From: Scatophagus argus
Lineage: Eukaryota; Chordata; Actinopteri; Scatophagidae
Direction: 5' to 3'
DNA: 64,000 nucleotides
Assembly (NCBI RefSeq): GCF_020382885.2
Contig: NC_058501.1
Coordinates: 14,956,501-15,020,500 of the forward strand
A program made the translations under genes and the position numbers. Positions 32,189-42,498 of this stretch are shown here, piece after piece. Under the pieces are notes generated by a model that worked only from the letters and a program-made list of their open reading frames with translations, searched no databases and was not told where the DNA came from. Every line of letters begins with the position of its first letter. The first letter of the stretch is position 1.

Positions 32189-32336
32189 ACCTCTTTCCTA
32201 ACTGCTTTTGTGTTGTTGTTTATTATTATTATTTTTTATCCAAATTTGACTACTATAAATAAGGTGGTCAAAACGTGAATACTTGTCAACATACTACATG
32301 TGTATATTATATTACTCAGAACAGGGACTGTAGACA

Positions 32337-32355
32337 CCCCCCCCCCCCCCCCCCC
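32337..32355. repeat. Poly(C) run of 19
   Basis: An uninterrupted C tract between acbd7 and crot. Its length may be unreliable in the assembly. Confidence 0.9.
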
Positions 32356-32759
32356 AACCTGCCATGTACAATCCAGGTATGTCCTAATGGCCAGCAGTAT
32401 GAACAAGAGGATTAATTACGACAAACGAAACTGGGTCATGTGCAAAATGTGCAAATGCTTTTAGGATTCCTGTCGACTGGAACTAATAGGTGGAGTCCAA
32501 ACCATGAAAGAGAGGCAGAACAAAAATACCACCCCCTCTAAGAAAATACCAAAGACCCGTGGATGTCTTTGTTACCCTTAATTATTTTTTATTATTATTT
32601 TACCATATCTTCTAAGTCTTCTTTCATTTGTTTTGTCTCCACCCTACCCCCCTGGCTGTTAATAGCCTCTAAATCAATCCAGCACTCACCTCTCTGCAGC
32701 ATGGTAACTCGCCATCAATACCTTCTCATTTCGCTGATAAAAATGTGGGTCAAGTATAA

Positions 32760-32933
32760 TGCGCATGCGCAGTAAGATCTTCCGGGACTGGCGCTGTTGC
32801 TTAGTAGGTTAAAGGTGAGCAGCGAAACTGCGGACAACAAAACATCGTCCCGTATCACTACCCGTCTGATTAAAGCTGACTGTTTCTCCGGTGCGTGGAT
32901 GCGTAAAGATAACGTCAATATATCCAAAAGAAG
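32760..32933 (+). promoter_or_regulatory. crot promoter and non-coding first exon
   Basis: TGCGCATGCGCA at 32760-32771 is a perfect NRF1-type palindrome. CTTCCGGG at 32779-32786 fits an ETS-type site. Both are typical of TATA-less promoters. Downstream, a donor AAG|GTGAGTC ends a likely untranslated exon at 32933. The acceptor TATTACAG lies at 34101-34108, ten bases before the crot start codon. Confidence 0.65.
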
Positions 32934-33407
32934 GTGAGTCGACAGAAGCGGTGTGTTTGAAAACCAGCAAGTTTTTAAAATCAAGTTTAACCTAAATTTC
33001 AGGTGAAACCTTGTTGTTGACAGAGCTTTCATCCGTAGCCGGTGACTGCAGGAGGAGAGTAGCTAATGCATTCACATCGTTAAACTGCTTAATGGAGGGC
33101 AGCCAAAGCAGAGTTCGGCTAGCAACATTTGTCCCGTCTCGTAGTGTTTATGAATTAACGTCGTGATTTGATGCCGATAGCAACACAGTTGAGCGGGAAC
33201 AGTTTTAAAACTAATTAAGATGATGTTACACAGAGAAGCACAAGAAGACTTAAACTGGCAGAAAAAGACATGATTTGGGCACTTCGCTGGTGTCAGTGAA
33301 ATTCAAAAGTCTTTTCTACTGTGTAAACCTGCTCAGGTCACGTCAGAGAAGAGGAAGTAGATTACTATCGTTTGTATGTTGCATGGTGGAAATTAGAGCT
33401 GCTAATA

Positions 33408-33600
33408 ACAGGTTCAAGGTTCAGCTTTATTGTCATTATATAGTACAGGTTTACACACGAAAGACAGTTGTAGCTTCCACCTCCCACTCTACACACACAC
33501 AGTAAATGTATTAACAGATATTCACAACACATATAATAAAAATACGGTAAAACAATAAAATAGAACAAAGTATATAAGAATAGCACTAAGGGAATAAATT
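33408..33600. repeat. Retroposon-tail-like repeat in the crot 5' intron
   Basis: GGTTCAGCTTTATTGTCATT, followed by an A/T-rich body with ACACACAC and several AATAAAA words. This matches the style of a common fish dispersed repeat ending. A degraded second repeat, with words such as GGTAAATTAATCAGTCAG, fills about 33720-33990. Confidence 0.45.
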
Positions 33601-34118
33601 ATTTAGTCTAATATGTTAGAAAACAGTAATAAATGTCCACCAGAAGCCAAGGTGACGTCTTAAAAATCACTTGTTTTGTTCAAGAAAGACAAGTAGCAAA
33701 TCCTCATATTTGAATAGCTTCTCAATTTCTCAACTGACTACTAGATTCATTTAATGTAACTTGTTTTGTACTAATTTCAGTGTGTCCGATTTGTGCAAAA
33801 TCACCTTCACTGTGAACTGCACAATTTTAATGACTGGTAAATTAATCAGTCAGACTCTTGACTGAAAATTAATGCACAGCTATTTATTTAAAATGAATAA
33901 ATCAGTCAAGAAATATTTCCAGTTCTAGCCTCTTAAGTATGAGGATTAACTGCAGATTCATCTATTATGAGAATATTTGTTAGTCGCAGCCCCAATGGTT
34001 TGTGTTCATGAATCTGCAGATGTACAGAATTTAAAACAAATTAGATGCACAGTAGGCCTAATTCATTCATTCAACTTCATGCCAGTGTGACATTTATTTG
34101 TATTACAGGTGAGAAGAA

Positions 34119-37100
34119 ATGGCTAATCATTTGTCAGAGTCGCTGCCAGAGAGGACCTTCCAGCACCAAAACAGCCTACCACCACTGCCTGTCCCGTCAC
34201 TGGAGATTAGCCTTTCTAAGTACCTGGATGCAGGTGCGATAGTAGCTTTGTATAATATACTGTGTCACAGTTACTCTGCATCAGTGTTTTAAAAAAATAT
34301 TTATTGTTCAAACAATTTACTTAGGAAAATACTCTAGGAATGTTCAACACGGTCTTAACTGCCCACTGATTCCGTTGCTGTTTGTCTTTATGTAAATATT
34401 TGCATTGTCATGTTTTCCATCAGTTAAACCTTTTGCCTCTGAGAAGGAGTTTGAGGCTACTGTGGATACTGTCAGGAAATTTCAGGAGGGTGTTGGCCAA
34501 GAGCTGCAGCAGAAACTACTGCAGAGAGCCAAGACAAAGAAAAACTGGGTGTGTAATGAGGTTGTAAATGTTATGTTCTTGGTAATGCAGGTGTCCTCTT
34601 TACTCACAAATATTTTACTTAGCTCATTGTTTTCTTCCCTTTTTCCCCCCAGCTGGAAGAATGGTGGTTAGACGCTGCGTATCTGGAGGTCCGCATCCCC
34701 TCTCAGCTGAATGTGAATTTTGGAGGCCCGGGGCCCTACTTGGAACACTGCTGGCCTGCAGCAGAAGGGACTTATCTGCAGAGGGCCAGTATTAACACAT
34801 GGCATACTTTACAGTACTGGAACCTGATACGCACGTAAGACATGTTCTCACACATTTTTAAATGCTGTTTTTGTGGTGTGTTGAGCAGAATTTGCTGTCT
34901 GTTTTACATGAAGTTCTGTGTGTATAAAATAGTCTGTTTTTCTTTCTCCTGCATGTTTTAGGGAGAGGCTGGCTCCACAAAAAGCTGGCAATACAGCATT
35001 AGACATGGACCAGTTCAGAATGCTGTTCTGCACCTGCAAAGTACCTGGAGTGAAGAAGGACACTATTCGTAACTACTTCAAAACAGGTAGAATAAGCTCT
35101 GCTCTTTTCGCTAACCTTCAGACACACCTGTGCACACAACCCACTTTGTCAGTTTCCGTATCACCACAGTGTAATGCGGATGTTGTGTCACAGAGCGTGA
35201 GGGTCCTTCCCCCTCCCATTTGATCGTGATGTGTCGTGGACGGATCTTCACCTTTGACGCCCTCTGTGATGGACAAATCCTCACTCCTCCAGAACTACTC
35301 AGGTAGCGATTACGATTAAGTACACACACCACTTAATAATAAAGTGGTAAAACTTGTTCCTAAGAGAACAAACTTCCTTTTAAGGGGTTGAGGCCATGGA
35401 GGAAATATTGCTGACACTGCCAATTGAACTTTTAATAAGACATGCAGGAATATTGTCACACAACACCTTTGTGGTGTCACGGCATTGCAAAATCTGATAA
35501 CAGCAGCCGATTCAAATTATTTTATTAGGGAAAGAACAGAGCTGAGATGAGGTAGAACTTAAAAACAGCTAATTATGTTTTAAACAAATAAATAATTAGT
35601 CTGCAGAGGGCTGCAGGCACAGTAAATCTGTCCTTTTCGGCCTCAGGTCTTACAGGAATGACAATACCTTCACTCGTCTGGCTCTGTGGAACAAATATTT
35701 ATGAATGAATATTTAACAATATTTATTTTATAAATAAACTCATTAGAGTGTGGTTGTTAGCAGCAGTAGTCTTGAGTTAAACTAGCAGAAGTGTTAAATA
35801 TTTTCTCTTTCTGTTTTTGTGTCTGACTACAGCAGGCTGGGAGACGTTAACTCATTTGTAAACTGTGGATTGTGTGCTACAGGAGGATGTTTAATTGTGT
35901 TCTGTGTTTCAGTCAAAACCCTCAGACCTGTACCACACTGTCACTACTTAGAGGCACAGTAGTTAGGAAGCTCATGATGGACCATTGTGGATTTTAGAAA
36001 AAAATAAATTAATGAGTCCCAGGACAGGGCCCCAGGCCCCCTCTGGGCAGGGTACACTTGTTCTTGTTTTTCCTCTTTATAGTGGTCTTCGTGAACTACA
36101 CTGTATTTGGCACACAAGACCAGTTTGCCTTGGGAGACTCTACCCGGGGCAAACAAACCCTGACAGCATAGCTAATGGAGTCATTAGGGCGCTCAAACCT
36201 CTCCACCACAATAAGGTGGTGGCTGCGCTAGAATAATAATAAATAATTCGAGGCAAGTATTGGTTTTCCGTCATTCTCTAAGTCCAAGTCTTAAATGAAC
36301 AGGTTGAATTGAAAGCAGCCACGCTTCAGCATATTTTATCTCATGTGTGTTGACTTGTATAGACAGCTGAGTTATGTGAAAGAGTGCTGCGAGGGAGAGC
36401 CGGAGGGAGACGGAGTGAGCGCTCTCACTTCAGAGGAGAGGACTCGTTGGGCGAAGGTAGGCGTGCTCATGTTTGGAGTCTCTGGTTTCTCATCTCAGCC
36501 AATCAGATCATAAACAGATTATGTATTACAAAAGCATACTTGAGGTTCAGTACTGCCAGCACTTAACTTTTTACTGTCTGTGCAGGCCAGAGAGCATCTA
36601 ATAAGCATCGATCCACACAATAAGACCATCCTGGAGACCATCCAGAGCAGCCTGTTCGTCGTATCTCTGGATGAAACGAAACCCTACTCCACTCCAGAGA
36701 ATTACACAAATGTACGGCCTGCACAAAGCTGAGTTATTCATGACTGTGTGATAAAGTGTTCACTGGACGTGTTTTGGAGAAAACAGTTGTGTGTCTGATT
36801 GTATGACTTTGCAATTCTGAACGCAGATTACCCGGGGAGCCCTGACAGGCAACCCCACCATCCGCTGGGGCGACAAATCGTACAATTCAATCGTGTTTGC
36901 AGATGGCACATTTGGATCCACTTGTGATGTGAGTTTGTATGTGTGTCATGAAAGCCTGTGTGACACATTTTGTAGATTAGAGAGTTTCATGCTGCTCAGC
37001 TTGGATAGATCCTGTACAAAAGAAAATAATCCTGCGGTCTGAAAATTTCCTAAGGGGTTAAAAATAATAAATACAATCAAATTGTTTTGTAGCATGCTCC

Positions 37101-40100
37101 ATATGATGCCATGGTGCTGGTGTCTATGTGTTGGTATTTGGACCAGCAAATTAAAGCTACAGAAGGCAAATGGAAGGTAAATATTGACTTTTACTGATTC
37201 TAGTCTGTGACAGTTCACACTAAATGTGTCCATCTACTTTTCACACACTGATGTCTTATGGTTTGTAGGGTTCAAACACAGTCAGACCTATACCCCCTCC
37301 TGAGGAGCTGGTGTTTACTGTGGACGAAAAGATCCAGAGAGACATCAGCCAAGCCAAGCAGCAATACTGGGATTCGGTGAGGCACTATTAGACACCGAGC
37401 TATACTAGCAAAAAGGCTGGTGGCCCACGATCACAGCTGTGTGACTGTCCATTCTGTCACTTGTTTTGCAGACACAGGACCTTCAGGTTGTGTGTTATGC
37501 ATTCACAGCGTTTGGAAAAGCAGCCATCAAACAGAAGAAGCTGCATCCAGATACTTTTGTTCAACTAGCAATGCAGCTGGCCTACTACAGGATGCACAAA
37601 GCGTATGAACCCGTTAATTTGACTATGCAAATCAGATGTTTGAAGTCTAAGGAGTGAGTGACCCTAAATGTCTCTCCTTTTCACCTGTCAGTCCAGGAAG
37701 CTGTTATGAGACGGCGATGACTCGCGTGTTCTACCACGGCAGGACAGAGACGATGCGACCCTGCACCATGGAGGCTGTGAACTGGTGCGCAGCCATGATG
37801 GACCCCACATGTGATGTGAGTGTGTGTATGGTTGAAACACTGCACTGTGGCATAGACAAATTAAATGGAAGCAGTCTTTCACATGGTGCATTTTTCTGTC
37901 AGGCTAATGCCAAGAGGAAAGCCATGCTACAGGCTTTCCACAAACACAACAAACTGATGGCTGAAGCCCAAGATGGAAAAGGTCAGTTTATTTTACTTAC
38001 ATGTAATTGCTATTTATACATATAACTGTTCAATAGTTTACGCACTCTTTCTAAGCATGGGAATTCTTCTTGCTCTAATGGTTTTGACTGGAAACAAATC
38101 AGTATCAAGATTTTTACCAGCAAGTGATAGTTCTTGCGTACTGTCAGCCACAGCAACTTGAATAGCAGGTGGTGTGTGAGGTGATCTCTTCTGTGATAGC
38201 CTACAAAGTAAGCTCAGAGAGTCAGTGTAGGCTGCTAATGTCATGGGGGTCAGCAGCCAGACTGCTGAACAGACCGTTTCACCAGAACTACTCAGTATGT
38301 GTCCATTAACAGGAATTAATTGAACTCCTGTAGCCAATCACAATCGAATATTCAGTCAGACCATAATGTGGAGTTTAGTAGAGGTTGATACAGATCACTT
38401 ATTACTGTCACTGTGAGTATTGATGTTTCCTGTGATTTTTATGTTGTTTAGATCTTAATGTGAGGAGCTCTGACGTGTGTTTTGTTTTTGTTTTTAATTT
38501 ATTTTGTTCTGTGACATTGTTGCCACTTCAGGTTTTGACAGGCATCTTCTTGGGCTGTATCTTATTGCCAAAGAGGAGGGACGTCCCACTCCTGAACTCT
38601 TCATGGATCCCCTCTATGCAAGGAGGTGCTATATGTTAAGCTGGCTTATTTTTTAAAAACAGTTTGTCTATACGTTACATCATTGTGTACCTGCAGTTGT
38701 ACATAAAGCTGCTTTCCTGTCCCCAAATGATGTTCCACCGATTTACAGATTTACGTGGTCTAAAATCAGTTTTCACCAAAACATGTAGTAGAAATTTTTA
38801 ACAGCACACATTTAAATAATCTTAGCAGGAAAGACGCGGGTGCAACTAATAACAGTAAGCGTTCAGTTAGCCAACATGAACAGCTGGAACTGGCTCACCT
38901 GAACAGAGCTGAATCACCTGCTCTTGTCTTGCTGTGACACATCAAAATGTCTCAGGTGAAAGAGGTCTGTGACAGCAGGGTGTATGTCGTATTGTCAGCT
39001 GATTTAACACAGCTGCAGAGGGTCCATGGAGGTGTGTGTGCTGGATGATATGTAAAAATACAACTTGGCGCAAAAAATATTATTAAGTCAGAATTTTTAT
39101 TTTTATTTTTAACCATTATTTCTCACTGTCCTGATTTGAAATATTGTAGTTGTACTGTATCAGTGTATTTGTGTTTTTATTATTAGATTTTTATTATTAG
39201 GTTTTTCATTATTTCAAATTTCAGTGTCATTTTTGATTTTTTTTTTTTTTTTTTTTTTTTTACCCATTACTGTCCATTTTGACACTATTCAGATGTGCTT
39301 TAATTTCCAAAATTCTTTAAAGACGTTGCTTTTTATTTCAGAAATATGGAAGTTGGCAGGGCGGCACGGTGGTGCAGTGGTTAGCACTGTCGCCTCATAG
39401 CAAGAGGGTTCCAGGTTTGAATCCCGGTCTGGGCCCTTCTATGCGGACCCCCGCATGGGTTTTCTCCGGGTACTCCGGCTTCCTCCCACAATACCAAAAA
39501 CATGCACGTTAGGTTCATTGGCTTCTCTACATTGCCCCTAAGTGTGAGAGTGTGTGGTTGTCTGTCTTTGTGTGTTGGCCCTGCGATTGACTGGCGACCA
39601 GTCCAGGGTGTACCCCGCCTCTCGCCTGTAGTCATCTGGGATAGGCTCCAGCCCCCCCATGACCCTGACAGATAAGCGGTATAGAAAATGGATGGATGGA
39701 AGTCAGCATCCATATTTGGATACTGACAGGCTGAACTCAGTATCAGCCTCTTAAATCCCATATTTGGCTGGGCTCTTGTATAAATGCAGTTTCACTTCAG
39801 AGTTGCATAAAAAAATTGAGATTTTAAGGGAGTGTTAACAAAACTACTGCTGGTTCTTCTCAGCTATAAGTGCTCACACAAACCGACAGAGTGGCTAAAC
39901 ACATTCTGATAAATGGTCTGTTTGGTTAGCTGAACTGCAGTGCAGGTTTTTTTTGTACAGATTTTCTTTGTGTCTCTAACTGGGATGTGATTGCGTCTGC
40001 AGTGGTGGTGGCGGTAACTTCGTGCTGTCGTCCAGTCTGGTGGGCTACACCACAGTCCTGGGTGCCGTGGCTCCCATGGTGCACCATGGCTATGGCTTTT

Positions 40101-40695
40101 TCTACCGCATCCGAGATGACAGGTGGGCAGACAACACATGAGTGTGCTCTTCTAATCCCTTTTCTTCCTCTGAAAATCTGTTGCTCACACTGTCATGATT
40201 TCAGCATGAGGTGTTAAGACTGAAGTTGAATAATTACCGCAGTATTCAGCTACCTTTGGGCAGATCAGACCCCTTTCAAACACAGGGCAAAATTACAAAG
40301 AGCTGCAGGTGAAGGCAAAGTCGAGGCTCCTTTTTCTCAGTTTTTGAAATGACAGCGTAAACAGTAAGTTATTTCTGTGCAGTGCGCGCCATCATAAGGA
40401 AATCAGTTTTCTGTTTTCCTGATGTTGTCTTGTTTTTTTGCCCATTGTGTATAGAATTCAGGTTACATTCCAGAGTAGGTTCAAATTTATTAAGAAGTAA
40501 AGCGACTGAATTGCGTGTACCTTCCCCGTACTTTCAGCAATAGTCATCTTATCTCTTTTCTTTCTTTTCTCCAGGATTGTGATCTCCATCTCAGCGTGGA
40601 AGTCCTGCCGTCAGACAGATGCTGTGTCGCTATTCAACAACTTCAGTAGCTCCCTACACGAGATGCTCCACCTGGCCACCACATCTCAGCTATAA
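34119..40695 (+). CDS. crot: Peroxisomal carnitine O-octanoyltransferase
   Basis: Transfers medium-chain acyl groups between CoA and carnitine in peroxisomes, so that shortened products of beta-oxidation can leave. Sixteen coding exons: 34119-34233, 34424-34548, 34653-34834, 34962-35086, 35194-35302, 36363-36456, 36586-36711, 36827-36928, 37093-37176, 37269-37376, 37472-37602, 37692-37815, 37903-37981, 38532-38625, 40003-40122 and 40575-40695 (TAA). The joined frame is exactly 612 residues, the human length. The catalytic His is residue 327 (DHAPYDAM), right at an exon start. The carnitine/CoA region [18 protein letters not shown] spans 439-456, and [12 protein letters not shown]-type and [16 protein letters not shown] blocks follow. 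The protein ends SQL, a plausible PTS1 peroxisome signal. crot and the ABC transporter converge, as CROT and ABCB4 do in human. Confidence 0.97.
35303..36362 (+). other. crot intron 5 with a dispersed repeat fragment
   Basis: The segment at about 36004-36240 includes GAGACTCTACCCGGGGCAAA and CCTCTCCACCACAATAAGGT. These resemble words of a common fish interspersed repeat whose class I cannot name with confidence. The rest of the intron is AT-rich with nothing recognised. Confidence 0.4.
39237..39261. repeat. Poly(T) run of 25
   Basis: A homopolymer in crot intron 14, about 100 bases before a SINE. Confidence 0.85.
39359..39701 (+). mobile_element. tRNA-derived SINE, near complete
   Basis: Begins GGGCGGCACGG. 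It has an A-box-like TGGTGCAGTGG (39370-39380) and a B-box-like GGTTTGAATCC (39414-39424) at tRNA spacing, then a body with TTTTCTCCGGGTACTCCGG, and ends in ATGGATGGATGG. It lies in crot intron 14 in the gene's orientation. A head-less relative is at 60785-61063. Confidence 0.8.
39858..39894 (+). repeat. Exact 37-bp copy of the crot stop-codon region
   Basis: Identical over 37 bases to 40684-40720, which spans the last three sense codons, the TAA and the first 3' UTR bases of crot. This copy lies in intron 14, about 830 bases upstream, preceded by a pyrimidine stretch ending in CAG. Confidence 0.95.
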
Positions 40696-40720
40696 GTGCT
40701 CACACAAACCGACAGAGTGG
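40684..40720 (+). repeat. Original member of the 37-bp duplication (crot stop region)
   Basis: Contains the final codons TCT CAG CTA, the stop TAA and the start of the 3' UTR. It pairs with 39858-39894. Confidence 0.95.
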
Positions 40721-41596
40721 ATAACCACAGGCTAATTTACACATTTACCTTTTACCTCTCAGATGTTTGAACATTGAAACACACACACCATACAAACTCT
40801 CAGTTAATAGTTGACAGCTAGCGATAGTAATGTTTGTTCTCAGCACAGATCAATGCAAATATTTACAATCCTTACTGTTGAGTGATATTCACTGGTTTTG
40901 ACATTAACAAAAAGTAACTTTTCTGTTTTGTTCTCTATTGCTCAATAAGACTTTTTAGTGTAAAATTGTTTTCTAGGTGTAAATATTTTTCTGCTTTCTC
41001 TGATTTTCATGGTTCTAGAATGAAATTTAGTGAGAATATTTGATTTTCAGTCCTGACAGTATTAATCCACATTTAAGCTAAAATGAAGGTAAAGTTAAAG
41101 ATCTTTTTTTTAAACTGATGTTTGTCTCCAGTTCAGTATGAGCTGTAGCATCATTATCATTTATGCTTCCTTACTCAGAGATTTCAGATATCAGCCTTTT
41201 AAAAAAAATAACAGTTGCCTTCCAGTGTATCGAAGTACTGCACATTGTTGTGTATTACTTCGGTACTGCAGTTTTGTTGTTTGTTGCACCCTTCTTTGAA
41301 CCAAAACCTAACTTTGTCACAGCCCTGTGTGCACTATGCAGCTTTACTTCATCTGTGTGCTCTGATGACTGCTGTAAAACAATACTTGATCTTAAAGACT
41401 GATTATTTTTTCACAGTTTCTCTGTTTGTTAAAGCCTTGCACTAATCTGAGATTGCTGACTAAACTTTCATACATGGAAAAATGTGAGTAAGAATGTACT
41501 TCCTTTAGATATCCAAATGAAAAACAGCTAAATATTTTCAACTCTGTACATAAACATCACTGATGAAAATGTATACTTTTGAAAATGTGCTGTTGA

Positions 41597-41612
41597 AATA
41601 AAGCGAAATAAA
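41597..41612 (+). terminator. crot poly(A) signals
   Basis: Two AATAAA hexamers, at 41597-41602 and 41607-41612, about 900 bases after the stop codon, followed by GTTGAGTTG-type sequence. The 3' end is expected near 41630. The stretch 40696-41630 is read as crot 3' UTR. Confidence 0.65.
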
Positions 41613-41688
41613 GAGTTGAGTTGATTTTTCCACTGTCCAGTTAAATGAGTCGAAATGATGATGGAATAACAACGATGGAATACAAAAT

Positions 41689-41694
41689 TTTAAT
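41689..41694 (-). terminator. Candidate poly(A) signal of the ABC transporter gene
   Basis: Minus strand ATTAAA (TTTAAT on +), about 800 bases past the transporter stop codon. The stretch 41670-42498 would be its 3' UTR, ending within about 50 bases of the crot 3' end. No stronger AATAAA was seen on the minus strand between the two genes. Confidence 0.4.
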
Positions 41695-42498
41695 AGTTAC
41701 AGATAAGCATATTCTCCAAAAAGGTTAGTAATTCTGAGTGTTTGTAGAAACAAATATGATTCCTAGGGTGTGACTGAAAATTCAAATCAGCACAGCCCTG
41801 TGTATACAGTAACGGTTCAGGCACTTTGCTCAGTTATTAATTGATAAAGCAGAACACGGAGAACAGACTGCACTATAACAATAAATTACGAGATATTACC
41901 AAATACAACCCTTTGTAATGATGAACCCAGTGATTTCAGGCCGTGTGAAACATGATAAATCACTACATTTAAAACAAATATTTTGAGGTTAACAGAAGGT
42001 GGCACCAGAAATCAACAACAAGACATAATCATGTGTCCCAGTGTGCAGGGCATGAACTTGAATGGACCTTTTCAAACCCAATGAAGAAGAAAGTAAACAT
42101 CAGAGGGAACGTGGGGCTTTTTTTCCCCCTTTTCCTTTACAGCAGACATTTTGATGTGTCGCAGCCAGATAAGCACAACAAGTGGTGCCACTAACACTCG
42201 AGTGTCACAGTAAGGCGTGAGGCAACAAGTAAAGCAACTAAATGGAATTCTGCCAGTCATTTCTTTGTTCACACACATGCTTTTCGTACTGCCGTGTGTC
42301 AAAATATCCTCTGTACTAAAGGCCCATAACAGTTACAACTAATCAACAGCAGTGCATAAGTTAGACTTCAAAACACCAACTGTTCCACCGAAACTCCTCG
42401 AACTATTTCGATGCAAAGAGGCACAAGACCAATAACAACCTGTGTTGTATCGCCCCCCCCCAACCCTTCCCACCCACCCATGTCCTCTCCCTGCCCTC

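Noticed and set aside
39370-39424. tRNA-like A and B boxes
   Set aside because: They belong to a SINE; the flanking sequence does not fold as a tRNA, and the body and tail match another SINE copy in the window.
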